A stretch of DNA of 5,369 bases from GCA-2731375 sp964462145 (GCA_964462145.1 CAYWYB010000345.1:1-5369), one strand, 5' to 3'; counted from the stretch's first letter, positions 1-5,369 are shown. A program made the numbers and translations. Notes: a model not told the origin generated them from the letters alone.

Positions 1-2
1 TT

Positions 3-149
3 TTCGATCAATCGATAGCGCGCAAGCGTTCCAAATTATTGCTTCAACTGCTCTATCTTTTTTCGGATTTAGATGTCGGTGGAGAGGGCGGTTTTTGGCT
101 GTTTTCAGTCTTGCTGAAGCGTTTTGCGGTCTGGTGGATAGTGGCCTAA
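3..149 (+). CDS. Possible 3' end of an unidentified + strand gene (partial at left edge)
   Basis: An open frame enters from the left edge and runs 48 codons to a TAA at 147-149. The peptide has a basic stretch (ARKRSK) followed by leucine- and aromatic-rich segments and ends in WWIVA. I do not recognise it. By a rough hand tally, G+C is highest at codon position 1, lowest at position 2 and intermediate at position 3, which is the coding-like order. A second + frame (2-169) is also open but has its lowest G+C at position 3, so it is the less likely reading. If this frame is real, its stop overlaps the stop of the convergent protease gene (TAG on the - strand, 146-148) by two bases. The piece is short and AT-rich, so chance is a serious alternative. 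I see no clear terminator or RNA gene in this stretch. Confidence 0.22.
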   Translation, partial: FDQSIARKRSKLLLQLLYLFSDLDVGGEGGFWLFSVLLKRFAVWWIVA

Positions 150-949
150 TGCAGCAAAGCCACCGGTAGTCGGACCGCTATGCCAATATGCCTGTCTTTA
201 TGCTGAAAACCCGCCACGTGTATGCCGACGATGCGCAGGCTGCCGTCAATCCGCATCATGACCGGCGAACCGGAATCGCCGAAAGTTGCGTCGCAATCAT
301 GTAGCAACAACGTTCCCCCGCCTTTCGACCGGCGAGTGGCGAGCAATTTGCAAGAATCCACGATCGTCAGGATTTGCGAGCGGTCGGCACTGTAGCCCGC
401 TTGCATTATTTCCCGGCCGTCTTTCAGCACCGGCAAATCCTTAACCCTTGCCAGCGGTATCGGCTGCAAATTGGGAATTCCGGTGATGTCCGAATCCAGC
501 ATGAGGATGGTCCAATCCTTGCCACGATCGGCCACCTTGCCATGCCAGTTCATTGTAAGGTTTGGCGGGCGAAAGATTTTGCGGACCCTGCTTTGGGCGA
601 GATATGTACCGCGTGAATAACCAGCCAGGAATTGCAGGTCATGGACGGCGGTCCATTGTTTGTTTTGCTTGTCCCAAACGCAATGCGCCGCCGTCAGCAC
701 ACGGTTCGGCGTGATCAGGGTGCCGGAGCAAAAACCCCCCGTGCGGTTTACCCGTCCTACCGCCGTCCAGGGAGGGGTAGGGTCCAACAGCGGCCGGCGT
801 TGGTCTTCGCCCGAAATACCCTTCGGCATGTGTCTTTGAAATTTGCCTGCATATGCGTCTCCGACCTGGGCGAATAAGGTCATCAGGACGGAAAGCAGCA
901 CTGTCGCGATCATCTGCGGCAAGGTGCTTGATTTAGTTTGGGACAGCAT
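146..949 (-). CDS. Exported trypsin-like serine protease (S1 family, chymotrypsin fold)
   Basis: This is a secreted serine endopeptidase of the trypsin/V8-like group. Numbering from the farthest upstream ATG (complement of 998-1000), the catalytic triad is His106 in TAAHC, Asp162 in KDWTIL and Ser243 in GDSGSP. Cys91 and Cys107 flank the His loop as in the conserved disulfide of the fold. Cys217 and Cys236 are a likely second pair. Asp237 lies six residues before the catalytic Ser, the position of the specificity Asp in trypsin by gapless count, but specificity cannot be assigned from this alone. I chose the start at residue 18 (ATG complement 947-949) because it gives a standard signal peptide: short n-region with one Lys, hydrophobic core IATVLLSVLMTLFA and cleavage site AYA before GKF. 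The upstream start adds 17 residues including four acidic ones, atypical for an export signal. No candidate start has a good Shine-Dalgarno sequence, so the start is uncertain. The mature enzyme of about 230 residues is a complete domain and acts outside the cytoplasm. The gene is less GC-rich than the neighbouring cassette and is transcribed away from it. Confidence 0.88.
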   Translation of the reverse strand: MLSQTKSSTLPQMIATVLLSVLMTLFAQVGDAYAGKFQRHMPKGISGEDQRRPLLDPTPPWTAVGRVNRTGGFCSGTLITPNRVLTAAHCVWDKQNKQWTAVHDLQFLAGYSRGTYLAQSRVRKIFRPPNLTMNWHGKVADRGKDWTILMLDSDITGIPNLQPIPLARVKDLPVLKDGREIMQAGYSADRSQILTIVDSCKLLATRRSKGGGTLLLHDCDATFGDSGSPVMMRIDGSLRIVGIHVAGFQHKDRHIGIAVRLPVALLH

Positions 950-1025
950 TGTTTCGTTGTTTTCAGGTAATTCGAGAGTCGTAGGAAGCATAGCAATCAT
1001 GAGGAGAAAAAGCGATATTTATTTA

Positions 1026-1056
1026 CACGCATCAGAATCATATTTTGATTTGCGTG
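1026..1056. repeat. Imperfect inverted repeat in the divergent intergenic region
   Basis: CACGCA at 1026-1031 is complementary to TGCGTG at 1051-1056. Inside it, either TCA (1032-1034) pairs with TGA (1046-1048), leaving a TT bulge, or AATCA (1036-1040) pairs with TGATT (1046-1050), leaving a TCAG bulge. The element sits between the divergent protease and imuA genes in AT-rich DNA. It could be an operator for an unknown regulator or a remnant hairpin. No U-run follows on either strand, so a terminator is unlikely. Confidence 0.3.
1037..1042 (-). promoter_or_regulatory. Weak candidate -10 element for the protease gene
   Basis: On the - strand this reads TATGAT, five of six matches to the sigma-70 -10 consensus, in an AT-rich stretch upstream of the protease gene. 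No convincing -35 hexamer is found 16-18 nt upstream of it, so the call rests on the -10 alone. Confidence 0.2.
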
Positions 1057-1108
1057 CGACTGTTTTTCGATGGGCGGCGCAGGAATGTGCCTGGATTGCC
1101 AATACAAG

Positions 1109-1123
1109 GTTCTTCTTGACTTC
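1109..1123 (+). promoter_or_regulatory. Second, imperfect LexA-like element (GTTC-N7-CTTC)
   Basis: GTTC at 1109-1112 is followed after seven bases by CTTC at 1120-1123. This is seven of eight matches to the alphaproteobacterial LexA operator GTTC-N7-GTTC. It starts 26 bp before the perfect box and overlaps the candidate -35 hexamer of imuA. Such one-mismatch sites occur by chance, so a regulatory role is an inference from its position only. Confidence 0.3.
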
Positions 1124-1143
1124 TGGAAAAATAAGAACAAAAT
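1116..1143 (+). promoter_or_regulatory. Candidate sigma-70 promoter of imuA-imuB-dnaE2
   Basis: TTGACT at 1116-1121 (five of six to the -35 consensus) and CAAAAT at 1138-1143 (four of six to the -10 consensus) are separated by 16 nt. A start near 1150 would give a leader of about 30 nt before the imuA GTG. The -10 lies within the LexA box, so bound LexA would block polymerase directly. Confidence 0.5.
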
Positions 1144-1149
1144 AGGAAC
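1135..1149 (+). promoter_or_regulatory. LexA box (SOS operator), GAAC-N7-GAAC
   Basis: GAAC at 1135-1138 and GAAC at 1146-1149 are separated by exactly seven bases. The reverse complement is a perfect GTTC-N7-GTTC, the direct-repeat operator recognised by alphaproteobacterial LexA. It overlaps the candidate -10 of imuA and ends 30 nt before the imuA start. imuA cassettes are known LexA targets in this class, so site, position and downstream genes agree. Confidence 0.85.
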
Positions 1150-1163
1150 ATTCTTTGAAGCAT

Positions 1164-1168
1164 AAGGA
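1164..1168 (+). promoter_or_regulatory. Ribosome binding site of imuA
   Basis: AAGGA, within the purine run AAGGAAAGGG, lies 11 nt before the GTG at 1180. It supports GTG as the start, since no in-frame ATG with a comparable site lies nearby. Confidence 0.6.
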
Positions 1169-1179
1169 AAGGGCCTGTT

Positions 1180-1995
1180 GTGAGTGGCTCCAGACGGCAG
1201 GCTGTCGCGGCGTTGCGGCGGTGTATCGCAGCCATTGAACATGCTCCGGCGCCGGACCATCGTGGCTTGCCGCCCTTGACCCTGGGTGTACGGGGCATTG
1301 ATGGGCACTTGCCCGGCGGCGGTCTGGCGCGTGGGGGTTTGCACGAAGTATTGAGCGGCCGCGGGAGCGGCGCGGCTCTGGCTTTTACGGCCGTATTGGC
1401 GGCCCGGCGGGCGGCACTGCATCGGGCTGGCCGGGTGCTGTGGTGCCTGTCTGATCGGGGTTTATACGGACCGGGCTTATATGGACCGGGGCTGGCGGCA
1501 TTCGGTCTTGGTTCGGAGCAGTTGATCCTGGTGCGGGGGCGGGATGAGCAGCAGCGCCTGTGGGCCATGGAAGAAGCCTTGAAGTGCGCCGGCCTGGCCA
1601 TGGTGGTGGGCGAGGTGGGGCGCCTGGATCTGGGGCAAAGCCGACGCTTGCAACTGGCGGCGGAGGCTTCCGGCGTCACTGCCCTGTTGCTGCATACCAG
1701 GAATGGCGCCGCGCACGGGGTCAGCGCCGCGCGGACTCGCTGGCGCATCACCTCCCAGCCCAGCGCCCCGGTGCATGGCTACACAGGTATCGGCGCGCCC
1801 CGTTGCCGGGTCGAATTGCTGCGCTGCAAGGGCGGGCGGCCCGGTGAATGGCTGTTGCAATGGAATGGCGCCGGATTTGAGGATCTGCAGGATGGAGAAC
1901 AGCGAAAGCGGAAAACGGATCCTGTCCCTGTGGCTGCCGTACTGGCCGACGGATCGGCTGTACCGCGCCCAACAGGCCAGGCGGGGTACGCCTAA
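1180..1995 (+). CDS. imuA: ImuA, SOS mutagenesis accessory protein
   Basis: ImuA (271 residues) is the RecA/SulA-like accessory protein of the ImuA-ImuB-DnaE2 mutasome, which makes damage-induced mutations by translesion synthesis. The N-terminal region (about 1-50) ends in LPGGGLARGGLHEV, the family counterpart of the RecA core entry. The P-loop position (SGRGSGAAL, about 59-67) lacks the GKT/S of a real Walker A, so ATP hydrolysis is not expected. Residues 139-151 (LAMVVGEVGRLDL) are the family's hydrophobic Walker-B-like strand. CRVELLRCKGGRPGEWLLQW at 209-228 and the C-terminal VAAVLADGS are also characteristic. The start is a GTG behind an AAGGA site, just below the LexA box. The last 104 nt are shared with imuB in another frame. 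One oddity is that GLYGP is tandemly duplicated at 94-103, where relatives as I recall them have a single copy (of the LYAPGL type). ImuA is a diverged family, but gene order and motifs make the assignment firm. Confidence 0.9.
   Translation: MSGSRRQAVAALRRCIAAIEHAPAPDHRGLPPLTLGVRGIDGHLPGGGLARGGLHEVLSGRGSGAALAFTAVLAARRAALHRAGRVLWCLSDRGLYGPGLYGPGLAAFGLGSEQLILVRGRDEQQRLWAMEEALKCAGLAMVVGEVGRLDLGQSRRLQLAAEASGVTALLLHTRNGAAHGVSAARTRWRITSQPSAPVHGYTGIGAPRCRVELLRCKGGRPGEWLLQWNGAGFEDLQDGEQRKRKTDPVPVAAVLADGSAVPRPTGQAGYA
1459..1488 (+). repeat. 15-bp tandem duplication inside imuA (GLYGP x2)
   Basis: Units 1459-1473 and 1474-1488 both encode Gly-Leu-Tyr-Gly-Pro and differ at two of fifteen bases, both synonymous third positions (GGT/GGC and TAC/TAT). 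Both use the leucine codon TTA, uncommon in this GC-rich gene. The pattern fits an in-frame duplication followed by slight drift. Confidence 0.7.
1879..1883 (+). promoter_or_regulatory. Ribosome binding site of imuB, inside imuA
   Basis: GAGGA lies 8 nt before the ATG at 1892, an ideal spacing. It decides the imuB start, because the frame is open farther upstream but the upstream part is only the out-of-frame reading of imuA. Confidence 0.65.
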
Positions 1996-3511
1996 GGCGG
2001 AGCGGGAGGAACCCCCGGTCCAGGCTCTGGCTCTGGTCGCGGCGCAACAGGGCGGCCAGCGGGTGGCCGCGGTCAATGCGGCGGCGGCGGAGGCCGGGAT
2101 CGGGCCGGGCATGATGTTGACCGACGCCCGCGCTCTGTTGCCCGGCCTGTTGATCCAGCCCATGGCACCGGAAGAGGACGCCCGCGCCCTGGCAGGCCTG
2201 GCCGATTGGTGCGGCCGTTACAGCCCCTGGGTCAGCCTTGATGGGGAAAATGGCCATGACATTGGGGGGCAGTATGGCATCTGCCTTGATGTCACGGGGT
2301 GCGCTCATTTATTTGGTGGAGAAGACGCCATGCTGGCCGATCTTGCCCGGCGTCTGCGCGGCTTTGCCATTCAGGCCCGGATGGCTATTGCCGATAGCCT
2401 GGGCGCGGCCTGGGCGGCCGCCCGATATGGGACAAGCTATGGCGGGGAGGATACGGCCATCATTGCCGCCGGCGAAAGCCGGGCGGCGCTGGAGGATTTG
2501 CCGGTGGCGGCGCTGCGTCTGTCGCCCGGCGCGGCGGATGCCCTGGCCCGCCTTGGCCTGGGCCGGATCGGCGAATTATATACCCTGCCGCGCGGCACCT
2601 TGACCGCCCGCTTTGGCCGCGAGGTTACCTACCGCCTGGACCAGGCCCTGGCCAGGTTGTCCGAGCCGCTGTCGCCGCGCCCGGCACGCACCAGTTTCTG
2701 GAGCCGCCTGGCCTTTGCCGAACCCATTGGCCACCGGGATCATATCGCCCGCGCCGCCGGACAGTTGGTCGACGACCTATGCGCCATGCTGGAGCGGGAG
2801 GAGAGGGGGGCCAGGCGGATCGAGCTGCGCCTGTATCTGGCCGACGGCACGGTACGGCGGATCGGGGCGGGGCTGAACCGGGCCAGCCGGCAGCCGGCGC
2901 ATTTGTCGCGCCTGCTAGCCGAACACCTGCCCAGCCTGGAAGCCGGCTTTGGCGCCGATGTAATGGTCCTCATGGCGGGGCAAAGCGATCCGCTGCCGGC
3001 GGCGCAATGTCGCCTGGATAATGCAGACACGAACGGAGCGGGCGAGGGTCTGGCACCTTTGCTGGATCGTTTGGGCAATCGTTTGGGAGCGGCCAATGTG
3101 GCGCGCTTCAGCCCTGTGCAAAGCCATCTGCCGGAACGGGCCGCGCGTCTGGTGCCCCCCTTAACTCAGGCCGAGGCGGGGGAATGGCGCCATGTGGCCC
3201 GGCGTCCGGTCTATCTGTTGCCGCGTCCCGAACTGGTCGAGGCGGTGGCCGAGGTGCCCGATGGCCCGCCGGTTCTGTTCCGCTGGCGCGGCATCGCGCA
3301 CCGGGTTCAACGCGGCGATGGACCCGAACGTATCGCGCCTGAATGGTGGCGCAATATGCAGGCCGAAGCGGCCAGCCTGGCTGGTGAAACCCGCGATTAT
3401 TACCGCATCGAGGACAGCCGGGGGCAGCGCTATTGGCTCTACCGTCAAGGTCTGTACGACGCGGCTATGAGCCAGACTCCGAGCTGGTATCTGCACGGCT
3501 TTTTTGCCTGA
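1892..3511 (+). CDS. imuB: ImuB, catalytically inactive Y-family polymerase homologue
   Basis: ImuB (539 residues) is the hub of the mutasome: in studied systems it binds the beta clamp, ImuA and DnaE2 but does not polymerise. The N-terminus RILSLWLPYWPTDRL (9-23) is the ImuB signature; catalytic Y-family enzymes have an Asp-containing DMDxFF-type motif here. Residues 131-143 (CLDVTGCAHLFGG) match the segment after the SIDEAYLD motif of DinB, but the catalytic Asp-Glu pair is replaced by Tyr-Gly (128-129). Helix-hairpin-helix-like residues follow at about 200-255, then the little-finger-like domain (about 268-362). SHLPERAARLVPP (411-423) and the end RDYYRIEDSRGQRYWLYR ... WYLHGFFA are typical of the family. 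The place of the clamp-binding motif reads QCRLD (372-376), lacking the usual final aromatic residue. The ATG at 1892 has a good Shine-Dalgarno site and gives the expected N-terminus. The gene overlaps imuA by 104 nt and ends 4 nt before dnaE2. Confidence 0.93.
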   Translation: MENSESGKRILSLWLPYWPTDRLYRAQQARRGTPKAEREEPPVQALALVAAQQGGQRVAAVNAAAAEAGIGPGMMLTDARALLPGLLIQPMAPEEDARALAGLADWCGRYSPWVSLDGENGHDIGGQYGICLDVTGCAHLFGGEDAMLADLARRLRGFAIQARMAIADSLGAAWAAARYGTSYGGEDTAIIAAGESRAALEDLPVAALRLSPGAADALARLGLGRIGELYTLPRGTLTARFGREVTYRLDQALARLSEPLSPRPARTSFWSRLAFAEPIGHRDHIARAAGQLVDDLCAMLEREERGARRIELRLYLADGTVRRIGAGLNRASRQPAHLSRLLAEHLPSLEAGFGADVMVLMAGQSDPLPAAQCRLDNADTNGAGEGLAPLLDRLGNRLGAANVARFSPVQSHLPERAARLVPPLTQAEAGEWRHVARRPVYLLPRPELVEAVAEVPDGPPVLFRWRGIAHRVQRGDGPERIAPEWWRNMQAEAASLAGETRDYYRIEDSRGQRYWLYRQGLYDAAMSQTPSWYLHGFFA

Positions 3512-3515
3512 CGCC

Positions 3516-5369
3516 ATGACCTACGCCGAACTGCAAGTCACCTCCAACTTCAGCTTCCTGTGCGGCGGCTCGCACCCGGACGAGCTGGCCATTACCGCCG
3601 CCGCCCTGGGACTGTCCGCCATCGCCATCACGGACCGCAACAGCCTCGCAGGCGTGGTGCGGGCCCATGTGGGGACAAAGTCCGCCGGCATCCGCCTGCT
3701 GGTGGGCGCGCGGCTGGATCTGAGGGATGGTCTGAGCCTGTTGTGTTTTCCCACTGACCGGGCCGCGTATGGCCGGCTGTCGCGGTTGCTGACCGTGGGC
3801 CGGCGGCGGGCGCCCAAGGGTGAATGCTGGCTCGATCTGGATGATGTTCTGGCCCATGACCAGGGCCAGATATTTGTTATTCTGCCGCCTCCCGAACCTG
3901 ATGACGCCTTCATTGAGCAGACTAAAACACTGGGCCGACGGTGGCCGGGGTGCTGCTATCTGGCTGGTCATTATCTCTATTCAGGCGACGACCGCCGCCG
4001 TCTGGCCCGCCTGGCCGCATTGGCCGAGGTCGCGGCCACGCCCTTGCTGGCGACCAACGATGTGCATTATCACGGCCCCGGCCGCCGCCCCCTGCAGGAC
4101 GTGCTGTGCTGTATCCGGGAACATTGCACCCTGGCCGAGGCCGGCTTTCATCTTGATGCCAATGCCGAGCGGCATTTGAAAAGCGCCGACGAGATGACCC
4201 GCCTGTTTGCCGATTATCCGGACGCCGTGGCGCGCACGGTGGAACTGGCGGAGCGTTGCCATTTTTCCCTGGACGAGCTGCGCTATGAATATCCCGCCGA
4301 GCCGGTTCCCGAAGGCCGCACCGCACAGGAGGAATTGGAACGTCTGACCTGGATCGGCGCCCGGGAACGTTATGGTGCGGTGATCGAGACGGGCGTGCGC
4401 GATCTGTTGCGCCACGAACTGGAGCTGATCGGCGAGCTGGATTACGCGCCCTATTTCCTGACCGTACATGACATTGTCCGGTTTGCCCGGCTGCGGGGCA
4501 TTCTGTGCCAGGGCCGGGGCTCGGCCGCCAATTCGGCGGTTTGTTACTGCCTTGGAATCACCGCCGTCGACCCCTCCCGCCTGGATCTGCTGTTTGAACG
4601 TTTTATCTCGGCCGAGCGTGACGAGCCCCCCGACATCGATGTGGATTTCGAGCACGAGCGGCGCGAGGAGGTCATTCAGTACGTCTATGAAAAGTATGGC
4701 CGTGGCCGCGCCGGCATGACCGCCACGGTCATCAGCTACCGGGCCAAAAGCGCCATCCGCGAGGTTGGCAAGGCCCTGGGTCTGTCTCTGGATGCGGTTG
4801 GTGCCCTGGCCGAAAATGTCTGGGGTTGGGGCGGCGAGCAGGTTGAGGGCGACAAGGTACGCGAGATCGGCCTGAACCCCGACGATCCCACCGTGGCCAT
4901 GGCGATCCGTCTGGCCCGCGAACTGGCCGGCTTTCCCCGCCATCTGTCGCAACACGTGGGCGGTTTTGTCATTACCCGCGGCGCCTTGTCCGAGGTCGTG
5001 CCCATTACCAACGCGGCCATGGCGGAGCGCACGGTGATCGAATGGGACAAGAACGATCTGGACGCCCTGGGCATTCTGAAGATCGATCTGCTGTCCCTGG
5101 GCATGCTGACCTGTATCCGCAAGGGGTTCGAGTTGATCGAACGGCACCATGGCCGGACGCTGAGCCTGGCCACGGTGCCGGCGGAAGACAGCGCCGTTTA
5201 TGACATGCTGTGCCGGGCCGATTCCATCGGCGTCTTTCAGGTCGAAAGCCGGGCCCAGATGGCCATGCTGCCGCGCCTGCGCCCGCGCAACTTCTATGAC
5301 CTGGTGATCGAGGTGGCGATCGTCCGGCCCGGCCCTATTCAGGGCGACATGGTGCATCCCTATCTGCGC
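3516..5369 (+). CDS. dnaE2: DnaE2 (ImuC), error-prone C-family DNA polymerase, 3' end outside window
   Basis: DnaE2 is the polymerase that carries out damage-induced mutagenic bypass with ImuA and ImuB. The frame stays open for 618 codons to the right edge; full-length members have about 1,050-1,100 residues. The PHP-like domain begins YAELQVTSNFSFL (3-15) and continues with ITDRNSLAG (38-46) and NDVHYH (181-186). The His residues of an HxxxH-type PHP entry motif are Glu5 and Thr9, so metal-dependent proofreading by this domain is unlikely. The palm contains QGRGSAANS (332-340) and the acidic motif PDIDVDF (372-378), whose Asp373 and Asp375 match Asp401 and Asp403 of E. coli DnaE. LKIDLLSLG (521-529) supplies the third carboxylate, Asp524, matching Asp555. 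HVGGFVIT (470-477) and RPGPIQGDMVHPYL (604-617) are typical fingers-side motifs. All three catalytic aspartates are present, so the enzyme should be active. The missing part would hold the rest of the fingers and the C-terminal domains. The ATG at 3516 lies 4 nt after the imuB stop without a clear Shine-Dalgarno site, which points to translational coupling. Tyr3-Ala-Glu-Leu at the family's usual N-terminal position supports this start. Confidence 0.95.
   Translation, partial: MTYAELQVTSNFSFLCGGSHPDELAITAAALGLSAIAITDRNSLAGVVRAHVGTKSAGIRLLVGARLDLRDGLSLLCFPTDRAAYGRLSRLLTVGRRRAPKGECWLDLDDVLAHDQGQIFVILPPPEPDDAFIEQTKTLGRRWPGCCYLAGHYLYSGDDRRRLARLAALAEVAATPLLATNDVHYHGPGRRPLQDVLCCIREHCTLAEAGFHLDANAERHLKSADEMTRLFADYPDAVARTVELAERCHFSLDELRYEYPAEPVPEGRTAQEELERLTWIGARERYGAVIETGVRDLLRHELELIGELDYAPYFLTVHDIVRFARLRGILCQGRGSAANSAVCYCLGITAVDPSRLDLLFERFISAERDEPPDIDVDFEHERREEVIQYVYEKYGRGRAGMTATVISYRAKSAIREVGKALGLSLDAVGALAENVWGWGGEQVEGDKVREIGLNPDDPTVAMAIRLARELAGFPRHLSQHVGGFVITRGALSEVVPITNAAMAERTVIEWDKNDLDALGILKIDLLSLGMLTCIRKGFELIERHHGRTLSLATVPAEDSAVYDMLCRADSIGVFQVESRAQMAMLPRLRPRNFYDLVIEVAIVRPGPIQGDMVHPYLR

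Noticed and set aside
4..15. TCGAT-CA-ATCGA palindrome at the left edge
   Set aside because: It is short, cut off from its context by the window edge, and matches no operator I know.
104..118. Small hairpin TTCAG-tcttg-CTGAA as a terminator for the protease
   Set aside because: The stem is only five base pairs and no T-run follows it in the - strand direction, which is the direction of protease transcription.
999..1145. A 48-codon + strand frame (ATG at 999, stop TAG at 1143-1145) that could be a leader peptide of imuA
   Set aside because: Its start lies upstream of the candidate imuA promoter, so it would not be on that transcript. The only possible ribosome site (AGGA at 983-986) is 12 nt away, and the peptide resembles nothing I recognise.
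1703..1891. Upstream extension of the imuB frame by 63 codons
   Set aside because: This stretch lies wholly within imuA in another frame, shows no ImuB similarity, and the ATG at 1892 has a Shine-Dalgarno site and gives the canonical ImuB N-terminus.
1038..2308. Several long - strand open frames opposite imuA and the start of imuB
   Set aside because: They are Arg-, Ala- and Pro-rich shadow frames without motifs, lying opposite firmly assigned genes.
3981..5357. A 458-codon open frame on the - strand opposite dnaE2
   Set aside because: It is antisense to a gene with all DnaE2 motifs in order. Its translation is low-complexity, rich in Gly, Ala, Gln and His, with no recognisable domain, as expected from the complement of GC-rich coding DNA.
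1..5369. Mobile element, CRISPR array, tRNA, rRNA or attachment site
   Set aside because: I looked for regularly spaced repeats, transposase or integrase motifs, terminal inverted repeats and tRNA-like arms on both strands and saw none.

Overview
The window carries an SOS-type mutagenesis cassette, imuA-imuB-dnaE2, on the + strand. It is preceded by a divergently transcribed gene for an exported trypsin-like serine protease. I assign the sequence to an alphaproteobacterium. The cassette region is GC-rich (one hand-counted line of imuB is about 73% G+C). A perfect GAAC-N7-GAAC element lies just before imuA; this is the reverse complement of GTTC-N7-GTTC, the LexA operator form typical of alphaproteobacteria. 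I cannot name a genus.

Layout. Bases 1-149 are AT-richer and hold at most the 3' tail of a + strand gene that enters from the left edge (weak evidence). Bases 146-949 (possibly to 1000) encode, on the - strand, a signal-peptide-bearing S1-family protease with an intact His/Asp/Ser triad. Bases 1001-1179 are an AT-rich divergent intergenic region. It contains an imperfect inverted repeat, a candidate sigma-70 promoter for imuA, the perfect LexA box over the -10 and a second, one-mismatch LexA-like element touching the -35. imuA follows from a GTG start at 1180. imuB starts inside imuA and overlaps it by 104 nt. dnaE2 starts 4 nt after the imuB stop and runs off the right edge, with 618 codons present out of roughly 1,050-1,100 expected.

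How the genes work together. The three cassette genes look like one translationally coupled transcription unit that is derepressed when LexA is cleaved after DNA damage. By family knowledge, ImuB is a Y-family polymerase relative without catalytic carboxylates that acts as the hub linking the beta clamp, ImuA and DnaE2. DnaE2 (also called ImuC) is the error-prone C-family polymerase that does the lesion bypass. ImuA is an accessory RecA/SulA-like protein. The protease has no evident functional link to the cassette and is probably just a neighbour.

I see no previously undescribed system here. The points most worth a second look are the degenerate clamp-binding motif in ImuB (QCRLD where QxxLF/W is usual), a 15-bp tandem duplication in imuA, the long dual-coding imuA/imuB overlap, and the paired LexA-like elements.
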